Of a DNA stretch of 40,436 nt, positions 7,508 to 16,081 are shown piece after piece (the stretch's first letter is position 1; every line of letters begins with the position of its first letter). The notes beneath the pieces are model-generated. The model searched no databases, had not been told where the DNA came from, and was given only the letters and a program-made list of their open reading frames with translations. This DNA is from Flavobacterium sp. (GTDB lineage Bacteria > Bacteroidota > Bacteroidia > Flavobacteriales > Flavobacteriaceae). The position numbers and the translations under genes are program-made. Location of the stretch: NCBI GenBank assembly GCA_023259675.1, contig JALRGT010000029.1, forward strand, positions 1-40,436, written 5' to 3'.

Positions 7508-8191
7508 TTACTTCTTATTTTCTATTTTCTCAAAGGCTTTTTTAACCATTTCTTTTTCATTTGGAAACCAACCTTGACTAATTAATACCACTCCAAAAAT
7601 CATCAAAACAATACTGATTCCTTTTTTAACTTTAAGAATATTTGAAGGTGTTAATTTGGTTTTTAACTGTTTGGCCAAAAGAATTTTAAGACAATCAACC
7701 AATAAATAAGTAGTGATTACCGTTGTAAAAAAAGTAATCATTCTAGAGGTTTGCATTTCTAATTTTGGACCAACGGAAATAATAACTGCCAACCAAAAAC
7801 CCAAAACGCCAATATTGATTATGTTTAAAAAGAAACCTTTAAAAAACAAACTAACATAATTTTTTCTGATGATCTCGTTATCTATTTCTTTGGTATTTAT
7901 CTTCTTTTCTTTCCTTAAACTGATAAACGAAATTATACCGTATGCCACCATTAACATTCCTCCAAAAATAAAAAGAGCCGGTTTATCCTGTAGACTTTTA
8001 ATCAAACGGTAACTTCCCACATAAGCAATAGCAATAAAAATTACATCGCCCAAAACTACTCCTAAGTCGAAAACCAAAGCAGCTCTAAACCCTTTTATCA
8101 AACTTGTTTCCAGTAAAATAAAAAATACCGGACCAATCATAAAACTTAAGAAAATCCCCCACGGAAGTCCCGAAATTATATCGTTTATCAT
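7508..8191 (-). CDS. LysE/RhtB-family exporter
   Basis: A 227-residue inner-membrane protein with about six hydrophobic segments. The N-terminal part shows the LysE-superfamily pattern: a GPVFF motif in the first helix, then LIKGFRAALVFDLGVVLGDV with a conserved Gly-Asp. Members export amino acids or related small metabolites; the substrate cannot be told from sequence. A basic/polar loop of about 25 residues (RKEKKINTKEIDNE) divides the protein into two three-helix halves. It is last of a possible leftward unit rnr, head-GIN, lysE, 39 bases after the head-GIN gene. Confidence 0.85.
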   Translation of the reverse strand: MINDIISGLPWGIFLSFMIGPVFFILLETSLIKGFRAALVFDLGVVLGDVIFIAIAYVGSYRLIKSLQDKPALFIFGGMLMVAYGIISFISLRKEKKINTKEIDNEIIRKNYVSLFFKGFFLNIINIGVLGFWLAVIISVGPKLEMQTSRMITFFTTVITTYLLVDCLKILLAKQLKTKLTPSNILKVKKGISIVLMIFGVVLISQGWFPNEKEMVKKAFEKIENKK

Positions 8192-8230
8192 TAAAATTTT
8201 AAATTTATTTAGAATAAAAATACAATATTA

Positions 8231-8905
8231 TTATTCTTTTTCAATTATAGTTCCACCTAAAAGTGTTTCCTTATTGATCTGTTCCGGTTTTCCGTAAATA
8301 AATATAGAGCCACCAGCTTTAACTTTTGCATCGACTAAGGTTGTAGCATGTATTTCTGCTTTTCCTCCCGCAGCAACGCTTATTGTGGTTTGAGAAGTAT
8401 GTAATCCTTTTGCTTTCAAAACACCGCCTGACATTAAAGTGGCATCTTGGTTTACCGCTTCTCCAGATAATTCAACAATTGCTCCACTAACTGCTTTAAC
8501 ATTTAATTTTTTAGCATCCAAAGTAACCTCAATGTTTGCTCCTTCCCTAGCGCTCAAATCAAGGATGGTTCCCTTTAAAACAGATTTGCTAAAAATAGAA
8601 GAACCTTCATTGGCAGTAATTCCATCTATACTTTTATAATATAATTTTATGGTAATATCTTCACCGGAAAGTAATTTAGGAAAAGGCATTCTTAATTTTA
8701 ATTCGCCATTTTTATTGACTGTTTCCACTTCATCGGCTCTGCTACCAGTAATACTAATTTTATTTTCAGATGATGAAATCAACTCTACATTCAGTTTATC
8801 AAAAACACTTACGGTATTAAATTCTCCTAAATTTCTACTTACTTGTGCCCATGTGATTTGACTTGCAATTACAAGTGCTAAAATCAATACTTTTTTAATT
8901 TTCAT
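8231..8905 (-). CDS. Head-GIN-domain (DUF2807) exported protein
   Basis: A 224-residue secreted or outer-surface protein. Residues 1-20 form a signal peptide (MKIKKVLILALVIASQITWA). The remainder is a repetitive parallel-beta-helix-like sequence with short strands and alternating Ser/Gly/Ala turns, typical of the putative autotransporter adhesin head-GIN domain family (DUF2807). There is no lipobox and no T9SS C-terminal sorting domain. The gene starts 16 bases after the rnr stop on the same strand, so the two are probably co-transcribed. Function is not established; adhesion or surface binding is only a family-level guess. Confidence 0.85.
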   Translation of the reverse strand: MKIKKVLILALVIASQITWAQVSRNLGEFNTVSVFDKLNVELISSSENKISITGSRADEVETVNKNGELKLRMPFPKLLSGEDITIKLYYKSIDGITANEGSSIFSKSVLKGTILDLSAREGANIEVTLDAKKLNVKAVSGAIVELSGEAVNQDATLMSGGVLKAKGLHTSQTTISVAAGGKAEIHATTLVDAKVKAGGSIFIYGKPEQINKETLLGGTIIEKE

Positions 8906-8921
8906 TTTTTGTTTTTAAGGA

Positions 8922-11102
8922 TTATTCGTTTCTTCTTAAAAAATTAAAATCTAATTGTTTTTTAACTAAATCTGCATTTTTTACTTTAACGAAAATTTCG
9001 TCTCCTAATTGTAATATATTATTTGAAGTGGCTCCAACTAATGCATATTGTTTTTCATCGAAAGTATAATAATCTTCTTTTATATCTCGAATACGAACCA
9101 TTCCTTCACATTTATTTTGAATAATTTCAACATAAATTCCCCATTCGGTTACACCGGAAATAACTCCCAAAAACTCTTCATCTTGGTGATTTTGCATGTA
9201 TTTTACCTGCATATATTTGATGGAATCCCTTTCAGCATTAGTTGCTAATCCTTCCATAGTAGAACTGTGTAAACACTTGGTTTCATAAGTTTCTTCATCC
9301 GCAGATTTACCTCCATCGAGATAAAATTGCAATAAGCGATGTACCATAACATCAGGATATCTTCGAATTGGAGAAGTAAAATGAGTATAATATTCAAAAG
9401 CTAAACCATAATGTCCAATATTGTCAGTAGAATATTTGGCTTTACTCATACTTCGGATAGTAAGCGTATCAATAAGATTTTGCTCTTTTTTACCTACTAC
9501 TTCAGCCAATAAATTATTCAATGATTTTGAAATATCCCCTTTGTTTCTAAAATCGATTTTATATCCAAATTTGGAAATAACCGTTTGCATCGCAATCAAT
9601 TTGTCTTCATTAGGTTCATCATGAATTCGATACACAAAAGTTTTCTTTTGTTTTCCAATGTATTCTGCCACTTTTCTATTGGCTAAAAGCATGAATTCTT
9701 CAATCAAATGATTCGCATCTTTTGATATTTTAAAATAAACGCCTTCTGGCTCTCCTTCTTGATCCAAATTGAATTTTACTTCCACTTTATCAAAAGAAAT
9801 AGCTCCTTCGTTCATTCTTTTTCTTCTTAAAATTTTTGCTAATTCATCCATTTTAAGAGTCGCTGCTACAATATTATCCGAAACTTTATAAGAACTTCCG
9901 GTAATTGAAGTTTCAACCGGAATAGTGTTATCCTTGGTTTCTATGATATACTGTGCTTCATCATAAGCAAATCTCTGATCCGAATAAATAACCGTTCTTC
10001 CAAACCATTGATTAATAACTTGCGCTTTTTCATTGATTTCAAAAACTGCCGAAAACGTAAATTTTTCTTCATTTGGTCGTAAAGAACAAGCAAAATTAGA
10101 CAGTACTTCAGGTAACATGGGTACTACCCTATCGACTAAATAAACAGAAGTCGCTCTTTGATAGGCTTCGTCATCTAGAATTGTTCCTTCTTCAAGATAA
10201 TGGGAAACATCGGCAATATGGATTCCAATTTCATAATGGCCGTTTTCTAATATTTTGAAAGATAAGGCATCATCAAAATCTTTTGCATCTTTTGGATCAA
10301 TGGTAAAAGTCAACGTATCGCGCATATCACGACGTTTGGCAATTTCTTCTTTCGTTATCGAAGTATCAATTTTTTGGGCATAGGTTTCTACTTCAATTGG
10401 AAATTCAGCAGGCAAACCATATTCTGCCAAAATAGCGTGAATTTCGGTATCATGTTCCCCTGGTTTTCCTAATACTTTTACAACTTTTCCAAAAGGACTA
10501 TCGGCTCTGGCTGGCCAATCTTCGATATGAACCAAAACAACATCGCCTTGTTCAGCCTCCCCTATTTTATCTTTTGGAATAAAAATATCGGTATACATTT
10601 TTGGATTGGCAGTAGAAACAAAAGCAAAATTCTTCTGAATATCAATTACACCAACAAAGTCAGTTTTATTTCTTTCGATAACTTCAATCACTTCCCCTTC
10701 TTCTCTTCTACCCTTTCTTCGATTATAAACATAGACTTTCACTACATCTTTATCCAAAGCATGATTCAGATTATTGGTAGGAATAAAAATGTCTTCTTCT
10801 AAATCCGGACAAACAAAATATGCGGTTTTTCGCCCCGTCATATCTATTTTTCCTTCATAATATTCTTTGCTGGCTGCTTTAATTAAATATTTACCAGGTT
10901 CTGATTCTACAATTTTTTTCTGAGCAGCCAAAATCTTCAAATCTTTTATAATTTGATTTCTGCTTTGTGTATCATCTAACTCTAGTTTAGCCGCTATTTG
11001 TTTATAATTAAATGCTTTATTAGCACTTTGAGATAGTATTTTTATAATTTTATCTGCGAAGTCCTTGTCTTTTTTTACTGGCTTCCTTAATCTTTTACCC
11101 AT
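8922..11102 (-). CDS. rnr: Ribonuclease R
   Basis: A 726-residue 3'-5' exoribonuclease of the RNase II/R family that degrades structured RNA. Domain order: N-terminal winged helix (about residues 12-75); two OB-fold cold-shock-like domains (about 85-215); the RNB catalytic domain with the metal-binding motif DPKDAKDFDDAL at 269-280; and a C-terminal S1 domain (about 640-725). The basic C-terminal tail of enterobacterial RNase R is absent, which is usual in this phylum. ATG at 11102 gives the standard N-terminus MGKRLRKP. Transcription runs leftward, away from the proposed origin at 11463-12145. Confidence 0.97.
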   Translation of the reverse strand: MGKRLRKPVKKDKDFADKIIKILSQSANKAFNYKQIAAKLELDDTQSRNQIIKDLKILAAQKKIVESEPGKYLIKAASKEYYEGKIDMTGRKTAYFVCPDLEEDIFIPTNNLNHALDKDVVKVYVYNRRKGRREEGEVIEVIERNKTDFVGVIDIQKNFAFVSTANPKMYTDIFIPKDKIGEAEQGDVVLVHIEDWPARADSPFGKVVKVLGKPGEHDTEIHAILAEYGLPAEFPIEVETYAQKIDTSITKEEIAKRRDMRDTLTFTIDPKDAKDFDDALSFKILENGHYEIGIHIADVSHYLEEGTILDDEAYQRATSVYLVDRVVPMLPEVLSNFACSLRPNEEKFTFSAVFEINEKAQVINQWFGRTVIYSDQRFAYDEAQYIIETKDNTIPVETSITGSSYKVSDNIVAATLKMDELAKILRRKRMNEGAISFDKVEVKFNLDQEGEPEGVYFKISKDANHLIEEFMLLANRKVAEYIGKQKKTFVYRIHDEPNEDKLIAMQTVISKFGYKIDFRNKGDISKSLNNLLAEVVGKKEQNLIDTLTIRSMSKAKYSTDNIGHYGLAFEYYTHFTSPIRRYPDVMVHRLLQFYLDGGKSADEETYETKCLHSSTMEGLATNAERDSIKYMQVKYMQNHQDEEFLGVISGVTEWGIYVEIIQNKCEGMVRIRDIKEDYYTFDEKQYALVGATSNNILQLGDEIFVKVKNADLVKKQLDFNFLRRNE

Positions 11103-11200
11103 AGTTCTTTTCTTAAAGGCCGAAAATTACAAAATACTTAACAGTTATAAGAATATAGCCAAGAGTTTTAAAGAAATTATAACTTTAAAAGAGATAGTCG

Positions 11201-11208
11201 TATCTTTA
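11201..11208 (+). promoter_or_regulatory. Probable -7 box (TATCTTTA) of the DUF2007-type gene
   Basis: Seven of eight positions match TAnnTTTG. It ends 14 bases before the ATG at 11223. The rnr transcript starts in the same 120-base divergent spacer. Confidence 0.45.
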
Positions 11209-11222
11209 TAAAAACGATTCAA

Positions 11223-11462
11223 ATGGAAGCTTTTATTACCATCGCAATTTTTGATTACATCCATGAAATTGAAATTCTAAAACATCGGCTGGATCAAGAA
11301 GGTTTTCAATACTATTTTGAAAACGAAATTATGTCGGGTATCGCACCACTTTACTCCACTGCTCTCGGCGGAATCAAACTTAAAATTCATCCCAATGACG
11401 TATTAAGCGTTAAAGCAATTTTAGAAGAAATGAAATTCAATAACAATTTAAAAATCGTTTAA
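11223..11462 (+). CDS. DUF2007-type putative signal-transducing protein
   Basis: A 79-residue soluble protein with a ferredoxin-like alternating beta/alpha pattern: FITIAIFDYIHEIEILKHRL, then Tyr/Phe-rich strands, then IKLKIHPNDVLSVKAILEEM. This matches the small DUF2007/'putative signal transducing protein' family (PII-like fold) common in Bacteroidota. The catalytic or ligand-binding role is unknown. It is divergent from rnr and is the last gene before the long AT-rich spacer. No terminator hairpin follows it; only a run of T residues does. Confidence 0.75.
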   Translation: MEAFITIAIFDYIHEIEILKHRLDQEGFQYYFENEIMSGIAPLYSTALGGIKLKIHPNDVLSVKAILEEMKFNNNLKIV

Positions 11463-11544
11463 TTTTTTTTTAGTTGTTAACATATATATATATTATAAAA
11501 AAGAAAAGATTAAATTAAATTAATTTTTAATGGTTATTATAGTG

Positions 11545-11927
11545 TGTTAATAGTTACTATAAATTTATTTTAAAATGCATTGAAATGAAGTTATGGTTTG
11601 TTATATAGAGTTATTAACATATCTTTTTTTATCTAAATGCCTTGTTTTAAATACTTCTTGTAATTTAATTAACAACCGTTGATAATATAAAATTATTTAA
11701 AATTGTAAATAAGTAATTATTTTAAATTTGTTAATAACCCTTTTTTAAGTATTCATAACTATTCTAAAAATTCACCAAACTAAATTAGGATTTCTAATGT
11801 GCGTTTTGGATTACTTAAATTTTTCTCACAACCAAAAAAAACTTCTAATATTCTATCTCAAGTTATTAACAATTAAAGTTAATTTAAAGTTAACTGAATA
11901 TCAAGCAATTGTATATTACTATTAACA
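11545..11927. repeat. Five dispersed TTATTAACA/CTATTAACA nonamers
   Basis: Three exact TTATTAACA and two CTATTAACA copies in mixed orientation occur within 383 bases. If A and T are each 0.4 and C is 0.1, about 0.1 exact copy would be expected in the whole spacer counting both strands, so the density is well above chance. Positions are listed under the origin candidate. Confidence 0.7.
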
Positions 11928-12111
11928 ATGTAATTTTTTAACATATTTATTATATAAAAGTAATTGATTTACAGTATTTTATAAATTTTTAAAAATATGG
12001 TACAATTACAAAATTATCTAAATCAGATAGTTATATAAACAATGAATAAAAGGAGATGGTTTGTAAAAGAAATACGATTTTAAAAAATATATAAATCCAA
12101 AATTCTTTTGG

Positions 12112-12119
12112 TAAATTTG
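12112..12119 (+). promoter_or_regulatory. Promoter -7 box (TAAATTTG) of rpiB
   Basis: Exact TAnnTTTG match ending 26 bases before the ATG at 12146. No clear -33 TTTG is visible. Confidence 0.55.
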
Positions 12120-12145
12120 CACCTTTGAACTTAATATATAAAAGA

Positions 12146-12574
12146 ATGAAAATCTCAATAGGAAATGATCACGCTGGTCCAGAATACAAAAAGGCCATTG
12201 TTGAAATGCTTATAGCAAAAGGATATGAAGTAACTAATTATGGAACAGATTCTGATTCTAGTGTAGATTATCCTGATTTTGGACATCCAGTAGCAACAGA
12301 TGTTTCTGAAGGAAAAGCTGATTTTGGAATTGTTATTTGTGGAAGCGGTAACGGAATTGCCATGACGGTTAACAAATATCCCAAAGTAAGAGCAGGTTTA
12401 TGTTGGACAAAGGAAATAGCAGAATTAACTCGACTTCATAATGACGCCAATATTATCAGTGTCCCGGCACGTTTTACCTCTATTCCTCAAGCTGTTGAGA
12501 TTGTTGAAACTTTTTTGAATACTAAATTTGAAGGAGGTAGACACCAAAATAGAGTGAATAAAATATCTTGTTAA
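12146..12574 (+). CDS. rpiB: Ribose-5-phosphate isomerase B
   Basis: Pentose-phosphate enzyme interconverting ribose 5-phosphate and ribulose 5-phosphate in the cytoplasm. The 142-residue RpiB/LacAB fold starts MKISIGNDHAGPEYK. The active-site cysteine is in VICGSGNGIAM, the ring-opening His is in RLHNDANI, and the C-terminal signature GGRHQNRVNKI is intact. An open frame extends 7 codons upstream to 12125, but the ATG at 12146 gives the family N-terminus and the right distance to the -7 box. RpiB proteins are often near 150 residues, so this one is complete. It is the first gene on the right side of the proposed origin and is closed by a strong terminator. Confidence 0.95.
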   Translation: MKISIGNDHAGPEYKKAIVEMLIAKGYEVTNYGTDSDSSVDYPDFGHPVATDVSEGKADFGIVICGSGNGIAMTVNKYPKVRAGLCWTKEIAELTRLHNDANIISVPARFTSIPQAVEIVETFLNTKFEGGRHQNRVNKISC

Positions 12575-12587
12575 GATAAAAAATTGG

Positions 12588-12641
12588 GGTGCTTCGCACC
12601 AATAATTATAAACGAACCAAAAAAATTTGGTTCGTTTTTTT
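12588..12641 (+). terminator. Tandem hairpins ending rpiB transcription
   Basis: A small GC hairpin GGTGC-TTC-GCACC (12588-12600) is followed by the main terminator: AACGAACCAAA (12611-12621) pairs perfectly with TTTGGTTCGTT (12626-12636) around an AAAA loop, then T residues. Loop and A tract also allow termination of the convergent gene at 12640. Confidence 0.88.
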
Positions 12642-12906
12642 ATGCGGTATAGATCCAAAAAAAGCCAACTGAAATTTGAAGGAATACAATTCCCCAAAAC
12701 TTCCATAAATAGGATATTTTTGAAGTTTTATGTTTAAAAATAAGCATTGCCAAACCTGAACCAATCGTTCCTCCGAAGAAAACAATACCTAAAAGGGCTT
12801 TTTCGGAAATTCTTTTTTTGTTTTTTATAGCCAGACGTTTGTCGTAGGCTATTTGTATAAAAGCAAAAACATTTAAAAATAATATACAATAGAATAAAAT
12901 ACTCAT
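12640..12906 (-). CDS. DUF1294-family membrane protein
   Basis: An 88-residue protein with three hydrophobic segments (about residues 2-18, 37-56 and 68-86). Between helices one and two it shows the family pattern YDKRLAIKNKKRISEKALL, then FFGGTIGSGLAMLIFKHKTSK, which fits DUF1294 (Asp-Lys, Arg-Ile-Ser-Glu, Gly-Gly, His-Lys-Thr). In some proteins this domain is fused to a cold-shock domain; here it stands alone. Role unknown. A TATCTTTG box lies 18 bases before the ATG. Its stop overlaps the rpiB terminator. Confidence 0.88.
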   Translation of the reverse strand: MSILFYCILFLNVFAFIQIAYDKRLAIKNKKRISEKALLGIVFFGGTIGSGLAMLIFKHKTSKISYLWKFWGIVFLQISVGFFWIYTA

Positions 12907-12924
12907 TTAACGCCAATTTAGTTT

Positions 12925-12932
12925 CAAAGATA
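12925..12932 (-). promoter_or_regulatory. Promoter -7 box (TATCTTTG) of the DUF1294 gene
   Basis: Exact minus-strand TAnnTTTG match, ending 18 bases before the ATG at 12906. Confidence 0.65.
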
Positions 12933-12960
12933 TTATTTTAGCTGTCCCAATAAAATTAAA

Positions 12961-15084
12961 ATGAACAATATACAATTCATCGCTAAGTCTGTACAAACAG
13001 CAGCCATAAATATTCAAAAAACAGTTGAATTATTACAAGAAGATTGTACCATTCCTTTTATTTCCCGTTACCGAAAAGATACAACCGGAAATTTGGATGA
13101 AGTTCAAATTGAGCAAATTGCCAAATTGCAAAAAGAGTATGATGCGATTGTAAAACGCAAAGAAGCGATTTTAAAATCGATTGAAGAGCAAAAAGCACTT
13201 TCGCCGGAATTAGAGAAAAAAATTCAACAAAGTTTTGATTTACAGGAACTAGAGGATTTTTATCTGCCTTTCAAAAAGAAGAAAAAAACCAAGGCCGATG
13301 TCGCTCGAGAAAATGGATTGGAACCGTTGGCCAAAATCATCATGGCACAAAATAACGACGACGTCGATTTTATGGCTTCGAAATATTTAAACGACAATGT
13401 GATTAATGAAGATGCGGCTTTACAAGGCGCACGCGATATTATAGCCGAATGGATAAACGAAAATATATTTGTTAGAAAACAGCTTAGAAGATTATTCCAA
13501 AGAAAAGCTTCGATAACCACCAAAGTGGTAAAAACTAAAAAAGACGAAGACGGAGCTCAAAAATTTAGTCAATATTTTGATTGGTCCGAGCCTTTGAGTA
13601 AAGCGCCATCGCATCGATTATTGGCTATGCTACGTGCCGAAAATGAAGGATTTATAAAGTTCAAAATCGAAGTTGATATTGATGAAGCCTATGATATAAT
13701 TGACGAATTGATATTGAAAGGACAAAATAGTACGACACCCCATGTTCAACTCGCAATAGAGGACAGTTATAAAAGATTGTTGCATCCCGCTATTTCAAAT
13801 GAAACGTTACAAGAAGCCAAAGCTAAGGCAGATGCTAATTCGATTCAGGTTTTCGCCAATAATTTAAGTCAGTTGTTATTGGCTCCGCCACTGGGCGAAA
13901 AACGAATTTTAGCTATTGACCCCGGTTTTAGAAGTGGTTGTAAAGTAGTTTGTTTGGATGAAAAAGGGGATTTGTTATACAATGAAACCATTTATCCCCA
14001 TGCACCGCAGAATGAAAGCGCCATGGCGATGAAAAAAATTCGTTCGATGGTCAATGCCTATAATATTGATGCGATTTCTATTGGGAACGGAACAGCCTCT
14101 CGCGAAACGGAATTCTTTATCAAGAAAATCGCTTTTGATAGACCAGTCCAAGTTTTCATTGTTTCCGAGGCTGGCGCTTCGGTGTATTCGGCATCCAAAA
14201 TTGCCCGGGAAGAGTTTCCTAATTATGACGTTACGGTTCGGGGTTCGGTTTCCATCGGAAGACGTTTGAGTGATCCTTTGGCCGAATTGGTAAAAATTGA
14301 CCCGAAAGCCATTGGAGTAGGGCAGTACCAACACGATGTAGACCAAAATAAGTTAAAAGAAGAACTGGACAATACCGTAGTTCGTTGCGTAAATTCGGTT
14401 GGGATAAACATCAACACGGCGAGCAAGCATTTGTTGAGTTATGTGAGTGGGATAGGAGAGAAGTTGGCAGAAAATATTGTAAATTATCGTTCAGAAAATG
14501 GCCCTTTTCAAGATCGAAAACAACTAAAAAAAGTACCTCGTTTGGGCGATAAAGCCTATCAGCAAGGCGTTGCTTTTATCCGAATTTCGAATGCCAAAAA
14601 TCCGCTTGATAATTCGGCAGTACATCCTGAAGCTTATCCAATTGTGGAGAAAATGGCCAAAGATTTAAAATTGTCAGTGAATGAATTGATTGCCAACAAA
14701 GAAAAAACCGCTTTGATACAGTCGGAAAAATACATTACGCCCGAAATCGGATTATTGGGATTGAAAGACATTATAAAAGAATTGGAAAAACCGGGATTAG
14801 ACCCCAGAAAATCAGCAAAGGTTTTTGAATTTGACCCGAATGTAAAAACGATAAAAGATCTTAAATCGGGAATGATTTTACCCGGAATTGTTAACAACAT
14901 CACCAATTTTGGTTGTTTTGTAGATATCGGAATCAAAGAAAGTGGTTTGGTTCATATTTCCCAGCTCAAAGCAGGCTTTGTGAGTGATGTCAACGAAGTG
15001 GTAAAATTACACCAACACGTTCAAGTAAAAGTGAGTGAAGTAGATGAAGACAGAAAACGCATTCAGTTGACGATGGTAATTTAA
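12961..15084 (+). CDS. tex: Tex-family RNA-binding transcription accessory protein
   Basis: A 707-residue cytoplasmic nucleic-acid-binding protein of the Tex/Spt6 family. Order: N-terminal helical Tex domain (about residues 1-190), YqgF/RNase H-like domain (about 320-450, beginning ILAIDPGFRSGCK), tandem helix-hairpin-helix (SGIGEKLAENIVNYR, about 490-560), and a C-terminal S1 domain (LKSGMILPGIVNNITNFGCF to the end). The protein affects transcription and stress gene expression in other bacteria; its exact activity here is not known. The length is typical. It is divergent from the DUF1294 gene with a 54-base spacer and ends in a bidirectional terminator shared with tatA. Confidence 0.95.
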   Translation: MNNIQFIAKSVQTAAINIQKTVELLQEDCTIPFISRYRKDTTGNLDEVQIEQIAKLQKEYDAIVKRKEAILKSIEEQKALSPELEKKIQQSFDLQELEDFYLPFKKKKKTKADVARENGLEPLAKIIMAQNNDDVDFMASKYLNDNVINEDAALQGARDIIAEWINENIFVRKQLRRLFQRKASITTKVVKTKKDEDGAQKFSQYFDWSEPLSKAPSHRLLAMLRAENEGFIKFKIEVDIDEAYDIIDELILKGQNSTTPHVQLAIEDSYKRLLHPAISNETLQEAKAKADANSIQVFANNLSQLLLAPPLGEKRILAIDPGFRSGCKVVCLDEKGDLLYNETIYPHAPQNESAMAMKKIRSMVNAYNIDAISIGNGTASRETEFFIKKIAFDRPVQVFIVSEAGASVYSASKIAREEFPNYDVTVRGSVSIGRRLSDPLAELVKIDPKAIGVGQYQHDVDQNKLKEELDNTVVRCVNSVGININTASKHLLSYVSGIGEKLAENIVNYRSENGPFQDRKQLKKVPRLGDKAYQQGVAFIRISNAKNPLDNSAVHPEAYPIVEKMAKDLKLSVNELIANKEKTALIQSEKYITPEIGLLGLKDIIKELEKPGLDPRKSAKVFEFDPNVKTIKDLKSGMILPGIVNNITNFGCFVDIGIKESGLVHISQLKAGFVSDVNEVVKLHQHVQVKVSEVDEDRKRIQLTMVI

Positions 15085-15090
15085 AAGCAT

Positions 15091-15121
15091 AAAAAAAGTC
15101 CCGAAATCTCGGGACTTTTTT
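15091..15121. terminator. Bidirectional terminator between tex and tatA
   Basis: AGTCCCGA (15097-15104) pairs perfectly with TCGGGACT (15109-15116) around AATC. It is preceded by seven A and followed by T residues, so it works on both strands. Confidence 0.92.
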
Positions 15122-15300
15122 TATTTTTTTTCGCTTTCTTCTTCTTTTTTATCAGCTGGCTGTTCTTCTTTAGCGGCATTTTTAAATTCTTTAATTCCGC
15201 TTCCTAAGCCTTTCATTAATTCTGGAATTTTTTTACCTCCAAAAAGTAACAAAACAACTGCTAAAATAACTAGGATTTCTGTAACTCCAAATCTTCCCAT
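15121..15300 (-). CDS. tatA: Sec-independent translocase subunit TatA
   Basis: A 59-residue protein. It has one N-terminal membrane helix (about residues 6-20, [15 protein letters not shown]), the conserved [20 protein letters not shown] hinge and amphipathic helix, and a Lys/Glu-rich tail. It forms the protein-conducting element of the twin-arginine pathway with TatC. No tatC is present in the window. The Phe-Gly pair (residues 20-21) at the hinge and the absence of TatB-type length favour TatA/E. The TAA stop is inside the A/T tract of the shared terminator. The -7 box TATCTTTG is about 49 bases upstream, implying a longer leader than neighbouring genes. Confidence 0.93.
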   Translation of the reverse strand: MGRFGVTEILVILAVVLLLFGGKKIPELMKGLGSGIKEFKNAAKEEQPADKKEEESEKK

Positions 15301-15349
15301 GATTGATTATAGTTTATTGCCGAAGCAAATTTGTAATAAAAACTGGCGA

Positions 15350-15357
15350 CAAAGATA
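15350..15357 (-). promoter_or_regulatory. Probable -7 box (TATCTTTG) of tatA
   Basis: Exact minus-strand TAnnTTTG match 49 bases upstream of the tatA ATG; no closer full match exists. Confidence 0.5.
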
Positions 15358-15472
15358 ATTAGAATAACTTAATGGGAACTCATTTTAAGACAATTATTTA
15401 GTTTTGGGGGAGTTAAAAATTTATTAAATTCAAATCCTTTTAGATTCCAATAGTTGCGAAAAACCAAAACAC

Positions 15473-15499
15473 TTTGCTAGACATTAATTATTATATTTG
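15473..15499 (+). promoter_or_regulatory. Promoter of the M23-like N-terminal protein gene
   Basis: TTTG at 15473-15476 and TATATTTG at 15492-15499, spaced by 15 bases (a little short), with the ATG at 15517. Confidence 0.5.
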
Positions 15500-15516
15500 T
15501 ATCATAAAGCCATACC

Positions 15517-16029
15517 ATGTCTGAAAAAAGGTTAAAAAGAAAAAAACTGCACAAAAAATTATTCACAAAAAACCGTTTGGTTATTTTGAATGAGGATACT
15601 TTTGAGGAAATCTTCTCTTTCAAATTAAATCTGATGAATGTGTTTGTAATCGCTACTTTAGGGGCCGTATTTTTAATTTCAATCACCACATTTATCATTG
15701 CCTTTACGCCTTTAAGGGAATTTATTCCAGGTTATTCTTCTACTAAATTAAAAAAAGACGCGGCCGAATTGGCTTTAAAATCAGATTCGTTGACTTTGGC
15801 TTTAAAGAAAAATGAAGCCTATATCCAGTCGATTCAAAAAGTACTGAATGGCCAATTGGATTATGCTAAATTTAATAAGGATTCTATTTTAGCCGAAATA
15901 AAGGATACGGCCACGCATATAAAGCTTTCTCCTTCTGAAGAAGAGCTGGAATTAAGAAAAGAGGTGGCTAATGAAGAGGAAAAAGCATTAGAAACGACTG
16001 CTAAAAAGAGTACCAAAAAGACAAAATAA
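15517..16029 (+). CDS. Membrane protein resembling the N-terminal half of a flavobacterial M23 peptidase, peptidase domain absent
   Basis: A 170-residue protein. A very basic N-terminus (residues 1-25) is followed by LVILNEDTFEEIFSFKL, then one membrane helix at about 42-65 ending in FTPLREFIPGYSS, then a periplasmic helical/coiled-coil stretch (about 70-130) and a Glu/Lys-rich tail ending KKSTKKTK. From memory, the segment to about residue 125 matches the start of flavobacterial M23 (LytM-type) metallopeptidases, in which the peptidase domain follows. Here no HxxxD or HxH zinc motif follows, and only 52 bases separate the stop from the next gene. So the gene is either a naturally short scaffold or an old truncation. 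It has its own promoter and precedes the GH3 gene on the same strand. Confidence 0.7.
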   Translation: MSEKRLKRKKLHKKLFTKNRLVILNEDTFEEIFSFKLNLMNVFVIATLGAVFLISITTFIIAFTPLREFIPGYSSTKLKKDAAELALKSDSLTLALKKNEAYIQSIQKVLNGQLDYAKFNKDSILAEIKDTATHIKLSPSEEELELRKEVANEEEKALETTAKKSTKKTK

Positions 16030-16081
16030 TAGTATTTTGACTTTGAAACTTCGAGACCAAAATTAAAAAACAAACAGAAAA

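Larger units (their letters stand above)
11463..12145. other. Candidate chromosomal replication origin (AT-rich, gene-free, repeated nonamers)
   Basis: Nearly 700 bases with no credible gene and visibly extreme A+T content. It carries TTATTAACA at 11611-11619 and 11863-11871 (+) and 11729-11737 (-), CTATTAACA at 11919-11927 (+) and 11545-11553 (-), a TGTTAACA palindrome at 11475-11482, and TTATCAACG at 11677-11685 (-). The nonamer resembles the DnaA box TTATCCACA at 7 of 9 positions. A hand tally of third-codon-position G:C in sampled genes gave left rightward 32:33, left leftward 30:17, right rightward 44:26, right leftward 19:23. The G excess therefore follows the strand running away from this spacer on both sides, as at an origin. 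Genes also point mostly outward. No dnaA lies in the window, and no exact TTATCCACA was seen. The rpiB promoter is at the right end. Confidence 0.5.

Noticed and set aside
13260..13523. Reverse-strand open frames inside tex, gltX, GH3 and other genes
   Set aside because: They are shadow frames of strongly supported genes and lack promoters and family signatures.
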